A program made the position numbers and the translations under genes. Shown here piece by piece: positions 1 through 4,853 of a stretch of DNA of 6,012 bases; position 1 is the stretch's first letter; every line of letters begins with the position of its first letter. The notes beneath the pieces are model-generated. The model did not search any database. It saw nothing but the letters and a program-made list of their open reading frames with translations, and was not told where the DNA came from. This DNA comes from Candidatus Alkanophagales archaeon (lineage in GTDB: Archaea > Halobacteriota > Syntropharchaeia > Alkanophagales > B39-G2): the NCBI GenBank assembly GCA_003661185.1, contig QMVQ01000106.1:1-6012 (forward strand). Direction: 5' to 3'.

Positions 1-25
1 AAAAAACAAAAATCAGTGGTGAAAA

Positions 26-793
26 ATGCCAAGAGAAAAACAACAGAGCTTATCTGATAAAGAAAAAGAGAAATTGCTTACTATTTTAGAAAAGGATGGG
101 AGAGAAAAATGGTTTAAAAGATGGAAGGAACATATGGCAATTCCGAGCAATTTGGATGTTCTCTCAAAAGATAAGGATGAACAGGAGAAGATATTAAGAT
201 ATTTGCTTTTGAGGGTTCTGATAAACCAACAAGCAAGATTTGAGAAGGTAAGAGAAATGTCTATTAGAATCTCAGAAGAATTCACAGATGTTTTGCTCTC
301 AGAACCTTTTAAAATATCAGAAAGCGAGTTATTTAAAGTATTCAAAGATGTTGCGGGTGAGAAAGGTTCTTCATTATACCGAGTAGGAGCGTTGGGTGGA
401 ATAAAACCTATATCCTTGTTTTCATATCGTTTTAAGGCTTATGAAGGATTTATAAGATGGTTGAAAGAAAATAACTCAAACTTTATTGATATAGTTATAA
501 AGCAATTACATAACAAAAAGCCGATAGAACTTTTTAATTTTCTTAATACTCATCCAGTGCTTGAATCTGGATGGGTTGGGAACGATCCAAAAGCTTGCAG
601 AATGTTTGTTAATTGGGTGGTCTTTCTTTTTAATGAGATTTGGAAGCAGAAAGTAGCAAAAATGGAAGAAACGTTGATGATTGTTGATGGGCATGTTGGA
701 AAAGTATTTTGTAGAACAGGTCTGCTGGAAGAAGTTTTGTATGAGAAGAAAAGACCTTATATTATTCAGGCAAGTAAATGCGACCATGGATAG
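26..793 (+). CDS. HhH-GPD (endonuclease III-like) DNA glycosylase, catalytic part; frame broken near 778
   Basis: This 255-residue frame looks like the catalytic part of a divergent base-excision DNA glycosylase. Seen: VDGHVGKVFCRTGLL at residues 220-234, matching the family motif VDTHVxRVxxRxGL, so Asp221 is the likely catalytic aspartate. Upstream is GNDPKACRMF (185-194), a possible degenerate hairpin in which Lys189 could be the Schiff-base lysine. The Lys189-Asp221 gap is 32 residues, longer than the 18 of E. coli endonuclease III; from memory, archaeal AGOG glycosylases have a similarly long gap. The N-terminal 60 residues are lysine- and glutamate-rich. GGTGA at 18-22 ends three bases before the ATG and supports this start. 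The frame ends ASKCDHG without an iron-sulfur loop, which lies in the next frame (778-966). Base composition is far richer in A+T than the right-hand genes, suggesting horizontal transfer. The glycosylase call is fairly secure; the substrate cannot be told. Confidence 0.6.
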   Translation: MPREKQQSLSDKEKEKLLTILEKDGREKWFKRWKEHMAIPSNLDVLSKDKDEQEKILRYLLLRVLINQQARFEKVREMSIRISEEFTDVLLSEPFKISESELFKVFKDVAGEKGSSLYRVGALGGIKPISLFSYRFKAYEGFIRWLKENNSNFIDIVIKQLHNKKPIELFNFLNTHPVLESGWVGNDPKACRMFVNWVVFLFNEIWKQKVAKMEETLMIVDGHVGKVFCRTGLLEEVLYEKKRPYIIQASKCDHG

Positions 794-966
794 AAGAAAT
801 TGTTTCAAGATTTGGGAAAATCCCGTTTTATGTTGACAATGGAGCATTTTATCTTTTTGAAGATGGATATTGTAGCGAGTTAGAGCTAAATTGTAAAGGA
901 TGTCCGGTAAATAAAGTCTGCAAGAAATATCTAAAATGGACTGCATATCAAATATGGGAGGAATAG
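778..966 (+). CDS. C-terminal [4Fe-4S] cluster loop of the same DNA glycosylase, displaced to another frame
   Basis: This 62-residue frame contains Cys32, Cys39, Cys42 and Cys48, which is exactly C-X6-C-X2-C-X5-C, the iron-sulfur loop that closes endonuclease III and MutY glycosylases. Just before it, VDNGAFYLFEDGYC resembles the E. coli endonuclease III stretch VDCHHWLILHGRYTC. It therefore reads as the missing tail of the gene at 26-793. It overlaps that gene by 16 bases, one frame back. Inserting a single A in the run at 776-778 would give ...ASKMRPWIEE... as one protein. A TAA (775-777) sits directly before the ATG, and only a weak CAGG precedes it, so independent translation is unconvincing. 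It could be a real frameshift, a sequencing error, programmed slippage or a translationally coupled small subunit. Confidence 0.5.
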   Translation: MRPWIEEIVSRFGKIPFYVDNGAFYLFEDGYCSELELNCKGCPVNKVCKKYLKWTAYQIWEE

Positions 967-984
967 AGATGCCCGCCACTTCCG

Positions 985-1059
985 ATAACAGCGGACATAC
1001 GGCTATGCTCCGCTCAAATTTCCCTCCGGGAAACTTCGTATGTCCGTAAAACGTTATAC
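985..1059 (+). other. attC-like integron recombination site
   Basis: The site starts 18 bases after the glycosylase stop. Outer arms ATAAC (985-989) and GTTAT (1053-1057) flank a perfect 10-base inverted repeat, CGGACATACG (992-1001) and CGTATGTCCG (1037-1046). The spacers between outer and inner arms are unequal (2 bases left, 6 right), as in integron attC sites, where asymmetry leaves unpaired bases that set strand choice. The centre holds a small hairpin TTTCCC-TCC-GGGAAA (1019-1033), like a variable terminal structure. The right core GTTATAC deviates from the GTTRRRY consensus at one position. A short A+T-rich gene followed directly by such a site is the usual form of a gene cassette. No second site or integrase is visible, so this is a structural inference. 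Confidence 0.45.
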
Positions 1060-1066
1060 ATAATTG

Positions 1067-1099
1067 GCAAGCGAGCAGGGTTTTATTCTCGTTGCTTGC
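1067..1099 (+). repeat. Imperfect hairpin, possible left-end remnant of an IS200/IS605-type element
   Basis: GCAAGC (1067-1072) pairs with GCTTGC (1094-1099). The stem continues as GAG (1073-1075) with CTC (1088-1090), leaving a bulge GTT. The string AAGCGAGCAG (1069-1078) matches AAGCGAGGAG (1276-1285) in the right-end hairpin at 9 of 10 positions. IS200/IS605 elements carry subterminal hairpins at both ends, so this may be a left-end relic, but the resemblance is short. Confidence 0.25.
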
Positions 1100-1103
1100 A
1101 AGA

Positions 1104-1121
1104 CCCTTCCGCACGGGAGGG
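1104..1121 (+). repeat. GC-rich hairpin CCCTTCC-GCAC-GGGAGGG
   Basis: A seven-base stem with one G-T pair and a four-base loop sits between the attC-like site and the omega-RNA-like region. No T-run follows, so it is not an obvious terminator. It may be part of a mobile-element end or a structured RNA. Confidence 0.4.
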
Positions 1122-1143
1122 GCAAGGGGAGGCGGGCGGTTAG

Positions 1144-1182
1144 ATTAATATTCTGAGGACACAGAATATAACGACCCCGTAA
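1144..1182 (+). pseudogene. Possible last codons of a deleted tnpB
   Basis: Twelve codons read INILRTQNITTP and then TAA (1180-1182). TnpB proteins of IS200/IS605 elements commonly end shortly after an NAAxNIL-type segment, and the omega-RNA overlaps this 3' end. A TAG lies directly before the remnant (1141-1143), and no zinc-ribbon or RuvC motif is seen upstream, so the rest of the gene is absent. The match is only a few residues long and is supported mainly by the right-end structure that follows it. Confidence 0.3.
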
Positions 1183-1293
1183 CAGTTGTAAGGCTGGACA
1201 GCTCATAGGGGCTGTGTGAGCCAGCCAGTGGGATAAGGCTCGTAAAGAGCAAACTCCCCACGAAGCTCCTTGCGTAAGCGAGGAGTAGTTCAC
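1144..1293 (+). ncRNA. omega-RNA-like structured region and right end of an IS200/IS605 element lacking tnpB
   Basis: Four consecutive stems can be drawn by eye: 1148-1155 with 1162-1169 (perfect 8 bp); 1192-1197 with 1221-1226, enclosing 1198-1202 with 1211-1215; 1228-1232 with 1257-1261, enclosing GCTC/GAGC (1238-1241/1247-1250); and 1266-1273 with 1278-1285, capped by a GTAA tetraloop. The last hairpin, followed by TAGTTCAC (1286-1293), is the classic look of an IS200/IS605 right end, where the omega-RNA scaffold finishes and the guide begins. By analogy the guide would be 1294 onward, in the lysA 3' flank. No intact TnpB or TnpA is present. It may be a decayed element, or a scaffold served by a TnpB elsewhere. 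The right-end call rests on remembered family features. Confidence 0.5.
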
Positions 1294-1305
1294 CCTTCCT
1301 TCATG

Positions 1306-1336
1306 AAAAAGGGAAAACCGTGGGCAGACAACCCAC
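1306..1336 (-). terminator. Terminator of lysA
   Basis: On the minus strand, two bases after the lysA stop codon, GTGGG (1336-1332) and CCCAC (1324-1320) form a five-base stem with a seven-base loop. It is followed by GG-TTTT-CCC-TTTTT. A weak hairpin plus two T-runs fits oligo-T termination in archaea. Confidence 0.5.
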
Positions 1337-1338
1337 AG

Positions 1339-2598
1339 CTACAAAAGCCTCGCAGGCAAGACTTGATTCCTCAGCAGCTCATCAAAAGACTCTTTTCGTC
1401 TTATGACTTCGGCTTTCCCGGCATTCACGAGAATTTCGGCGCATCTCGGTCTACCGTTGTATTGTGACGACATCGCAAAGCCGTAGGCGCCGGCGTTGAA
1501 GATTGCAATGATATCGCCGCGTTTGACTTCGGGGAGGGTGCGGTCTTTTGCGATGATGTCGCCACTCTCGCATATCGGACCGACGACCGTGTACGTTTCG
1601 GCAGGGGGCTCGTCCATCTTGTTCGCGACGACGACCTCGTGGTAAGCGTCGTAGAGCACTGGGCGGATCAGCAGATTAAAGCCCGCATCTATGGCGACGA
1701 AGCGTCTCGCTGCTTTTTTCACGGCGTTCACCCTCGCGACGAGGATCGTGGTGTTTCCGACGATGTAGCGTCCCGGCTCCAAGATGAGTTTCGGCAGCCG
1801 CCGCAGCTTCGCACTTTTGAACGCCGGTAATATCTGCGCTGCGAGGTCTTCGGGCGTCGGTGCGGGCTCGTCTTTTTTGTAGGGGATGCCGAGCCCGCCG
1901 CCGAGGTCCACGAACTCGAGCTCGATGCCACGCTCGCTCAGAGCCTCCACGAGCGCAATCATTTTCTCAGTAGTTTCTCTGAAAATGCTGACGTCGAGAA
2001 TCTGCGAGCCTATGTGACAGTGGATGCCCTTAACTCGGACGCTGCCCGTCGCTTCCAATTTTTTTGCCTCTTTGTAAGCGTCAAGCACCTCCTCGTAGGG
2101 AATCCCGAACTTCGACTCTTTGAGCCCTGTTGCGATTTTCGGGTGCGTCTCCGGCGAAATATCCGGGTTCACCCGCATTGCAATCTCCACAGTCTTGCCA
2201 AGACTTCTCGCAACTTCAGAAAGCGCATAAAGCTCGTCGAAAGAGTCAACTGAGACCTTAACGCCTGAAAGCGCCGCAAGCTCTAGCTCCTCGTCGCTCT
2301 TGGAGTTCCCGTTGAACAAGATTTTGGATGCGGGGATGCCTGCAAGTCTCGCGAGGTAAAGCTCGCCGCCTGAAAAAACGTCAGCGCCAGCGCCTTCTTG
2401 GGCGAGTATTCTGAGGACTGCCAGGTTCCAGTTAGCTTTGACAGCGTAGTAAATTTCGGAAGCGACGGACGAAAACGCATCTCTGAACCTCCTAAAGTTC
2501 TCTCGCAGCCGCTGCTCGTCCGTGACGTAAAGAGGCGTGCCGAAACGCTCTGCAAGCCCGATGACGTCCACGCCGCCGAATATTAGATGCTTGCCCAT
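1339..2598 (-). CDS. lysA: Diaminopimelate decarboxylase
   Basis: LysA is a PLP enzyme that decarboxylates meso-diaminopimelate to L-lysine, the last step of the DAP pathway, in the cytoplasm. The 419 residues are of normal length for the fold type III decarboxylases. Seen motifs: YYAVKAN with the PLP lysine Lys54; HCHIGSQ (193-199); DLGGGLG (231-237), which holds the phosphate; EPGR (274-277); CESGD (343-347), whose Cys and Glu act on substrate from the partner subunit of the dimer; and GAYGFAMSSQYNGRPR (370-385). The N-terminus GKHLIFGGVDVIGLAERFGT matches the usual family start, which supports the ATG at 2598. No Shine-Dalgarno motif precedes it. A weak A-rich box (minus strand, about 2621-2630) sits near -27, so the message may be leaderless. 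It is divergent from the small gene at 2657, 58 bases away. Confidence 0.95.
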   Translation of the reverse strand: MGKHLIFGGVDVIGLAERFGTPLYVTDEQRLRENFRRFRDAFSSVASEIYYAVKANWNLAVLRILAQEGAGADVFSGGELYLARLAGIPASKILFNGNSKSDEELELAALSGVKVSVDSFDELYALSEVARSLGKTVEIAMRVNPDISPETHPKIATGLKESKFGIPYEEVLDAYKEAKKLEATGSVRVKGIHCHIGSQILDVSIFRETTEKMIALVEALSERGIELEFVDLGGGLGIPYKKDEPAPTPEDLAAQILPAFKSAKLRRLPKLILEPGRYIVGNTTILVARVNAVKKAARRFVAIDAGFNLLIRPVLYDAYHEVVVANKMDEPPAETYTVVGPICESGDIIAKDRTLPEVKRGDIIAIFNAGAYGFAMSSQYNGRPRCAEILVNAGKAEVIRRKESFDELLRNQVLPARLL

Positions 2599-2656
2599 GA
2601 ACTTTTATTCTTGGAAAACCTACTTTTTGCTGACGATAGGTGGTGAGCGAGGCAAG

Positions 2657-2947
2657 ATGGAGCAAAAGTATATACTGCCTGTGATTCCCGGAATAAGTAT
2701 ACAAGTAGTGAACGAGGTTTTAGAGAAGTTCGACGTGCAACTTGTTTATCTCGACGAGGACTACAGGGGCATGGCGTTTAGAGGCACCAAGGAAGAGCTT
2801 AAGCGTGTGAAGAGGTTTATCTACGAAAAGCAAAAGGAATACGTTAAGGAGCTTGAGAAGAAATATGGTGTTGGAAAGGACGCAGACAAGAAGTGGCGGG
2901 CGTGGGCTGAATACTACGATAAATACGTGCTCGGAAGAAGGCGTTGA
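2657..2947 (+). CDS. Conserved-looking small basic protein of unknown function
   Basis: I do not recognise this 96-residue protein. The N-terminal part (IPGISIQVVNEVLEKFDVQL, residues 10-29, then VYLDEDYRGMAFRGT) looks like a small alpha/beta unit. Residues 45-70 are a highly charged helix, perhaps a short coiled coil. The tail KKWRAWAEYYDKYVLGRRR (78-96) is aromatic and basic, suggesting contact with nucleic acid or a partner protein. No signal peptide, membrane span or cysteine is present. The frame is open further upstream to 2537, but that part is antisense to lysA. The ATG at 2657 has GGTGAG (2642-2647) and GAGG (2649-2652) just before it, so this start is preferred. A T-rich box at 2603-2609 could be its TATA element. 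moeA follows after 44 bases on the same strand, so the two may be co-transcribed. Confidence 0.75.
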   Translation: MEQKYILPVIPGISIQVVNEVLEKFDVQLVYLDEDYRGMAFRGTKEELKRVKRFIYEKQKEYVKELEKKYGVGKDADKKWRAWAEYYDKYVLGRRR

Positions 2948-2961
2948 TGGTCTAATATCGG

Positions 2962-2970
2962 AAAAATTAA
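2962..2970 (+). promoter_or_regulatory. Predicted TATA box of moeA, giving a leaderless message
   Basis: AAAAATTAA is centred about 26 bases before the moeA ATG and preceded by CGG, a BRE-like purine stretch. There is no Shine-Dalgarno motif before the ATG. Together these suggest transcription starting at or beside the start codon. Confidence 0.4.
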
Positions 2971-2991
2971 TCGCCAACCATGAAATAAGCC

Positions 2992-4197
2992 ATGAAAATC
3001 TTCCGTAAAAAAATTCCGCTGAAGGAAGCGCTTGCGAAGGTTTTAGAGGGCGTCTCGCCAGTTGACGTTGAGGAAGTGTCGTTCAGCGAGGCGCTCGGCA
3101 GGGTGCTGGCGGCGGACGTGCGTGCAAACCGGGACGTGCCGCCGTTCGACCGGGCTGCAATGGATGGGTATGCGGTGCGTGCTGAGGACACTTTTGGCGC
3201 CACGCCTGAGAGCCCGGTGCGGCTACGCTTGAGCAAAAGCGTCCGTGAGGGGGAGTGCGTGCCCGTGCAGACTGGAGAGCCATTGCCCGAGGGCGGTGAC
3301 GCCGTGCTCATGCTCGAGTTCACGAGACGACTCGGCGACGGGGTGGAGGTGCTGAAGCCAGTGACGCCCGGCAAAAACGTCTCTTTCCGAGGCGAGGACG
3401 TGCGTCAGGGCGACGTCGTCTTGCGAGCGGGGCGAAAGCTGCGCCCGCACGACGTCGGCATGCTCGCAGCCATCCGCCAGCGAATCGTTAGGGTCTATAA
3501 GAAGCCAAAGGTCGGGATAATCTCCACGGGCGACGAGCTTTTAGACCCGTTGACCGACGAGCCACAGCCGCTGAGGATTTTTGACTCGAACAGCTATATG
3601 CTTGCTGCGCTCGTCGAAGAGGCGGGAGGCACACCATTGGGGCTTGGCATCGTGAGGGACGAGGCTGGGAGAGAGGGGCTAAAAAATGCGATTTTGGAGG
3701 GCTTAGCCAAAAGCGACGTGCTGTTAGTGAGCGGCGGGAGCTCCGTTGGCGAGCGAGATTTCCTTGCTGATGCTCTCACGAGGCTCGGAGAATTGCTGTT
3801 CCATGGTGTCGCTCTGCGACCCGGCGAGCCTGCGGGCTTCGCTCTCGTCGGTGTCATAAGGAAGCCAGTTTTCATGCTCCCGGGCTTTCCTGTGGCGACG
3901 GTTGCCGCCTTTGAGATGCTCGTGCGACCGGCGCTCCAGAAGATGCAAGGCATGCCGCCTGTAGAGCGCAAGAGTGTGCTTGCAAGGGCGAAGAGGAAAA
4001 TCCCTTCAGAGCTGGGGAGAACCGACTTCGTGAGGGTTAAGCTTGAGTTCGAGGCAGCTGGGGTGTATGCGGTTCCGATACGCACGAGCGGGGCGGGTGT
4101 GCTCTCTTCGATGACGAAAGCTGATGGCTTCGTGCTCGTCCATGAGGAGAAAGAGGGCATCGAAAAAGAGGAGCTGGTGAAGGTCTTTCTGGTTTAA
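2992..4197 (+). CDS. moeA: Molybdopterin molybdenumtransferase MoeA
   Basis: MoeA inserts molybdate (or tungstate in some archaea) into adenylylated molybdopterin, finishing the basic pyranopterin cofactor. The 401 residues match the usual family length. Seen: DVPPFDRAAMDGYAVRAEDT (48-67), with the active-site Asp58; GEPLPEGGDAVLMLE (95-109); GEDVRQGDVVLRAGRKL (134-150); the MoCF-fold domain from about 171, with KVGIISTGDELL (173-184), the cofactor motif SGGSSVGERDF (247-257) and LPGFPVATVAAFE (296-308); and a C-terminal beta-barrel (about 325-401). Key residues are intact. The ATG at 2992 is the first available: an ATG at 2980 in the same frame is followed at once by TAA. There is no extra periplasmic-binding-like C-terminal domain. 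The visible neighbours do not include other cofactor genes. Confidence 0.95.
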   Translation: MKIFRKKIPLKEALAKVLEGVSPVDVEEVSFSEALGRVLAADVRANRDVPPFDRAAMDGYAVRAEDTFGATPESPVRLRLSKSVREGECVPVQTGEPLPEGGDAVLMLEFTRRLGDGVEVLKPVTPGKNVSFRGEDVRQGDVVLRAGRKLRPHDVGMLAAIRQRIVRVYKKPKVGIISTGDELLDPLTDEPQPLRIFDSNSYMLAALVEEAGGTPLGLGIVRDEAGREGLKNAILEGLAKSDVLLVSGGSSVGERDFLADALTRLGELLFHGVALRPGEPAGFALVGVIRKPVFMLPGFPVATVAAFEMLVRPALQKMQGMPPVERKSVLARAKRKIPSELGRTDFVRVKLEFEAAGVYAVPIRTSGAGVLSSMTKADGFVLVHEEKEGIEKEELVKVFLV

Positions 4198-4435
4198 ACT
4201 CCAAAATAAATTTAGAGCAGGACGTTATGGAGTTCGAGAATCCCGTCCCGATTCAAAGCAGAGTTATTAAAACAATTTAACATTGAAACGTCAGGCAGAG
4301 GATAGTCATAGCAAAAGCATTGAATGCTCAATTAAACCCCAAGATGCTTTTAAAAAGTTTGAATGTCATAGTGGTCTAACATACTTTTTGTAATAAGTTT
4401 ATTACCAAGAATCGATGAAGCAGGGGCGATGTAGC
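4198..4435. other. A+T-rich spacer between convergent genes
   Basis: This 238-base stretch holds no credible gene. It contains an inverted repeat AAAAGCAT (4313-4320) / ATGCTTTT (4344-4351), which competes with a tighter AGCATT/AATGCT palindrome (4316-4328). A direct repeat GTCATAG occurs at 4305-4311 and 4365-4371, and a palindrome lies at 4390-4405. It probably contains the 3' ends of both the moeA and the regulator transcripts. A 60-base sample (4261-4320) is 33% G+C. Confidence 0.5.
4390..4405. terminator. Near-perfect palindrome between convergent genes
   Basis: GTAATAA-GT-TTATTAC is a seven-base inverted repeat with a two-base centre, preceded by TTTTT (plus strand). It lies 30 bases past the stop of the HTH gene, so it could help end either transcript. 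Its sequence could also be an operator, although it lies at no promoter. The role is uncertain. Confidence 0.25.
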
Positions 4436-4789
4436 TTACCCATTTTTACACAAGTCGCATTCGTTTATTTCGGACCGGAGTAGAGAGTTTGACATCCTGT
4501 CCTTTACTTTCATACAAATACTACAAATCTTTAAGACGATTTCGTGTTCGCTCAGTGACTTTTCAACAATGTGTTCAGCGAGCTCTTTTATGTCGTTGCT
4601 AATATCTTCACCGAGTTCCATATATCTTCCACGTTTGCCTCTTGCGTATTGCGAAATTGCAGCTTGTGTCACGCCGAGCTTTCTTGAGATTTCCTTTTGT
4701 GAGATACCAAGCTCAAGAAGGCTCTTCGCAAGCTCAGCCCGTATTTTCGGAAGCACATACCAGACCACAGTTTCGCAAGGCAACTTCAT
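4436..4789 (-). CDS. Archaeal HTH (XRE-like) transcriptional regulator with two CxxC pairs
   Basis: This 117-residue DNA-binding protein matches the small archaeal regulators that begin with PCE...LP.IRA. The helix-turn-helix is clear at residues 27-53: LGISQKEISRKLGVTQAAIS followed by QYARGKR, with the recognition helix in TQAAISQY. A helical linker (60-88) leads to Cys89 and Cys92 (CSIC) and Cys111 and Cys114 (CDLC), which could bind zinc or an iron-sulfur cluster or sense redox state; Cys5 is a fifth candidate. The start is well supported: AGGGGTGA (minus strand, 4800-4793) precedes the ATG by three bases. The gene is divergent from thiI with 64 bases between starts, so it may regulate itself and the thiI-desulfurase genes. 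The target genes are inferred from position only. Confidence 0.85.
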   Translation of the reverse strand: MKLPCETVVWYVLPKIRAELAKSLLELGISQKEISRKLGVTQAAISQYARGKRGRYMELGEDISNDIKELAEHIVEKSLSEHEIVLKICSICMKVKDRMSNSLLRSEINECDLCKNG

Positions 4790-4802
4790 TTTTCACCCCT
4801 AT

Positions 4803-4812
4803 GTTTTTATAC
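4803..4812 (+). promoter_or_regulatory. Predicted TATA box of thiI
   Basis: GTTTTTATAC places a transcription start near 4834, leaving a leader of about 20 bases that still includes the GGGGGTG ribosome site. A second T/A-rich box at 4822-4831 would put the start too close to the ATG. The half-sites TTTAT (4806-4810) and ATAAA (4816-4820), separated by ACGAC, form an inverted repeat overlapping this box and are a candidate operator. Confidence 0.35.
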
Positions 4813-4820
4813 GACATAAA

Positions 4821-4831
4821 CTTTAATATAA
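4821..4831 (-). promoter_or_regulatory. Predicted TATA box of the HTH regulator gene
   Basis: On the minus strand TTATATTAAAG would start transcription near 4800, leaving a very short leader that just contains AGGGGTGA. It faces the thiI box, and the two promoters overlap within about 30 bases, so a protein bound there would affect both. Confidence 0.35.
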
Positions 4832-4853
4832 CGATAGTTAAGCGGGGGTGCTG

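Larger units (their letters stand above)
26..966 (+). pseudogene. Whole reconstructed glycosylase gene, interrupted by an apparent one-base deletion
   Basis: Joining the two frames near 778 gives one protein of about 314 residues with the motif order expected of the HhH-GPD superfamily: helical N-terminus, hairpin/lysine region, catalytic Asp motif, then C-terminal [4Fe-4S] loop. From Asp221 to the first cluster cysteine is about 62 residues, against 49 in E. coli endonuclease III, so the spacing is plausible. The coding character (A+T-rich, lysine/glutamate-rich) is the same on both sides of the break. This entry records the interpretation that the two coding entries are one broken or mis-sequenced gene. 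Confidence 0.5.

Noticed and set aside
774..781. Programmed -1 frameshift site
   Set aside because: No X-XXY-YYZ heptamer and no clear downstream pseudoknot are visible at the joint, so mutation or error is simpler.
506..1114. Long minus-strand open frame of 202 codons over the glycosylase and the attC-like site
   Set aside because: It is antisense to a recognisable protein, crosses the hairpin region and shows no family motif.
1054..1143. Longer tnpB remnant reading through 1054-1140
   Set aside because: The translation has no zinc-ribbon or RuvC motif and ends in TAG at 1141-1143.
1053..1145. Second attC ending at GTTAGAT (1139-1145), which fits GTTRRRY
   Set aside because: No matching left core or complementary arm is found in the preceding 90 bases; GCCCGCC (971-977) could pair with GGCGGGC (1131-1137), but this spans the first site.
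1270..1467. Plus-strand frame running from the right-end hairpin into lysA
   Set aside because: It covers the terminator and the 3' end of lysA antisense and has no recognisable product.
2537..2656. Upstream extension of the small protein to an ATG at 2537
   Set aside because: That segment is antisense to the start of lysA, while the ATG at 2657 has good ribosome-binding motifs.
2980..2991. ATG at 2980 as an earlier moeA start
   Set aside because: It is followed two codons later by TAA in the same frame.
4230..4257. T-arm-like string GTTCGAGAATCCC suggesting a tRNA
   Set aside because: The stem bases do not pair around the loop, and no matching anticodon or acceptor arm can be drawn.
4848..4853. 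GTG at 4848 as the thiI start
   Set aside because: It lies inside the GGGGGTG ribosome-binding motif; the ATG at 4854 has the right spacing and gives the normal N-terminus.
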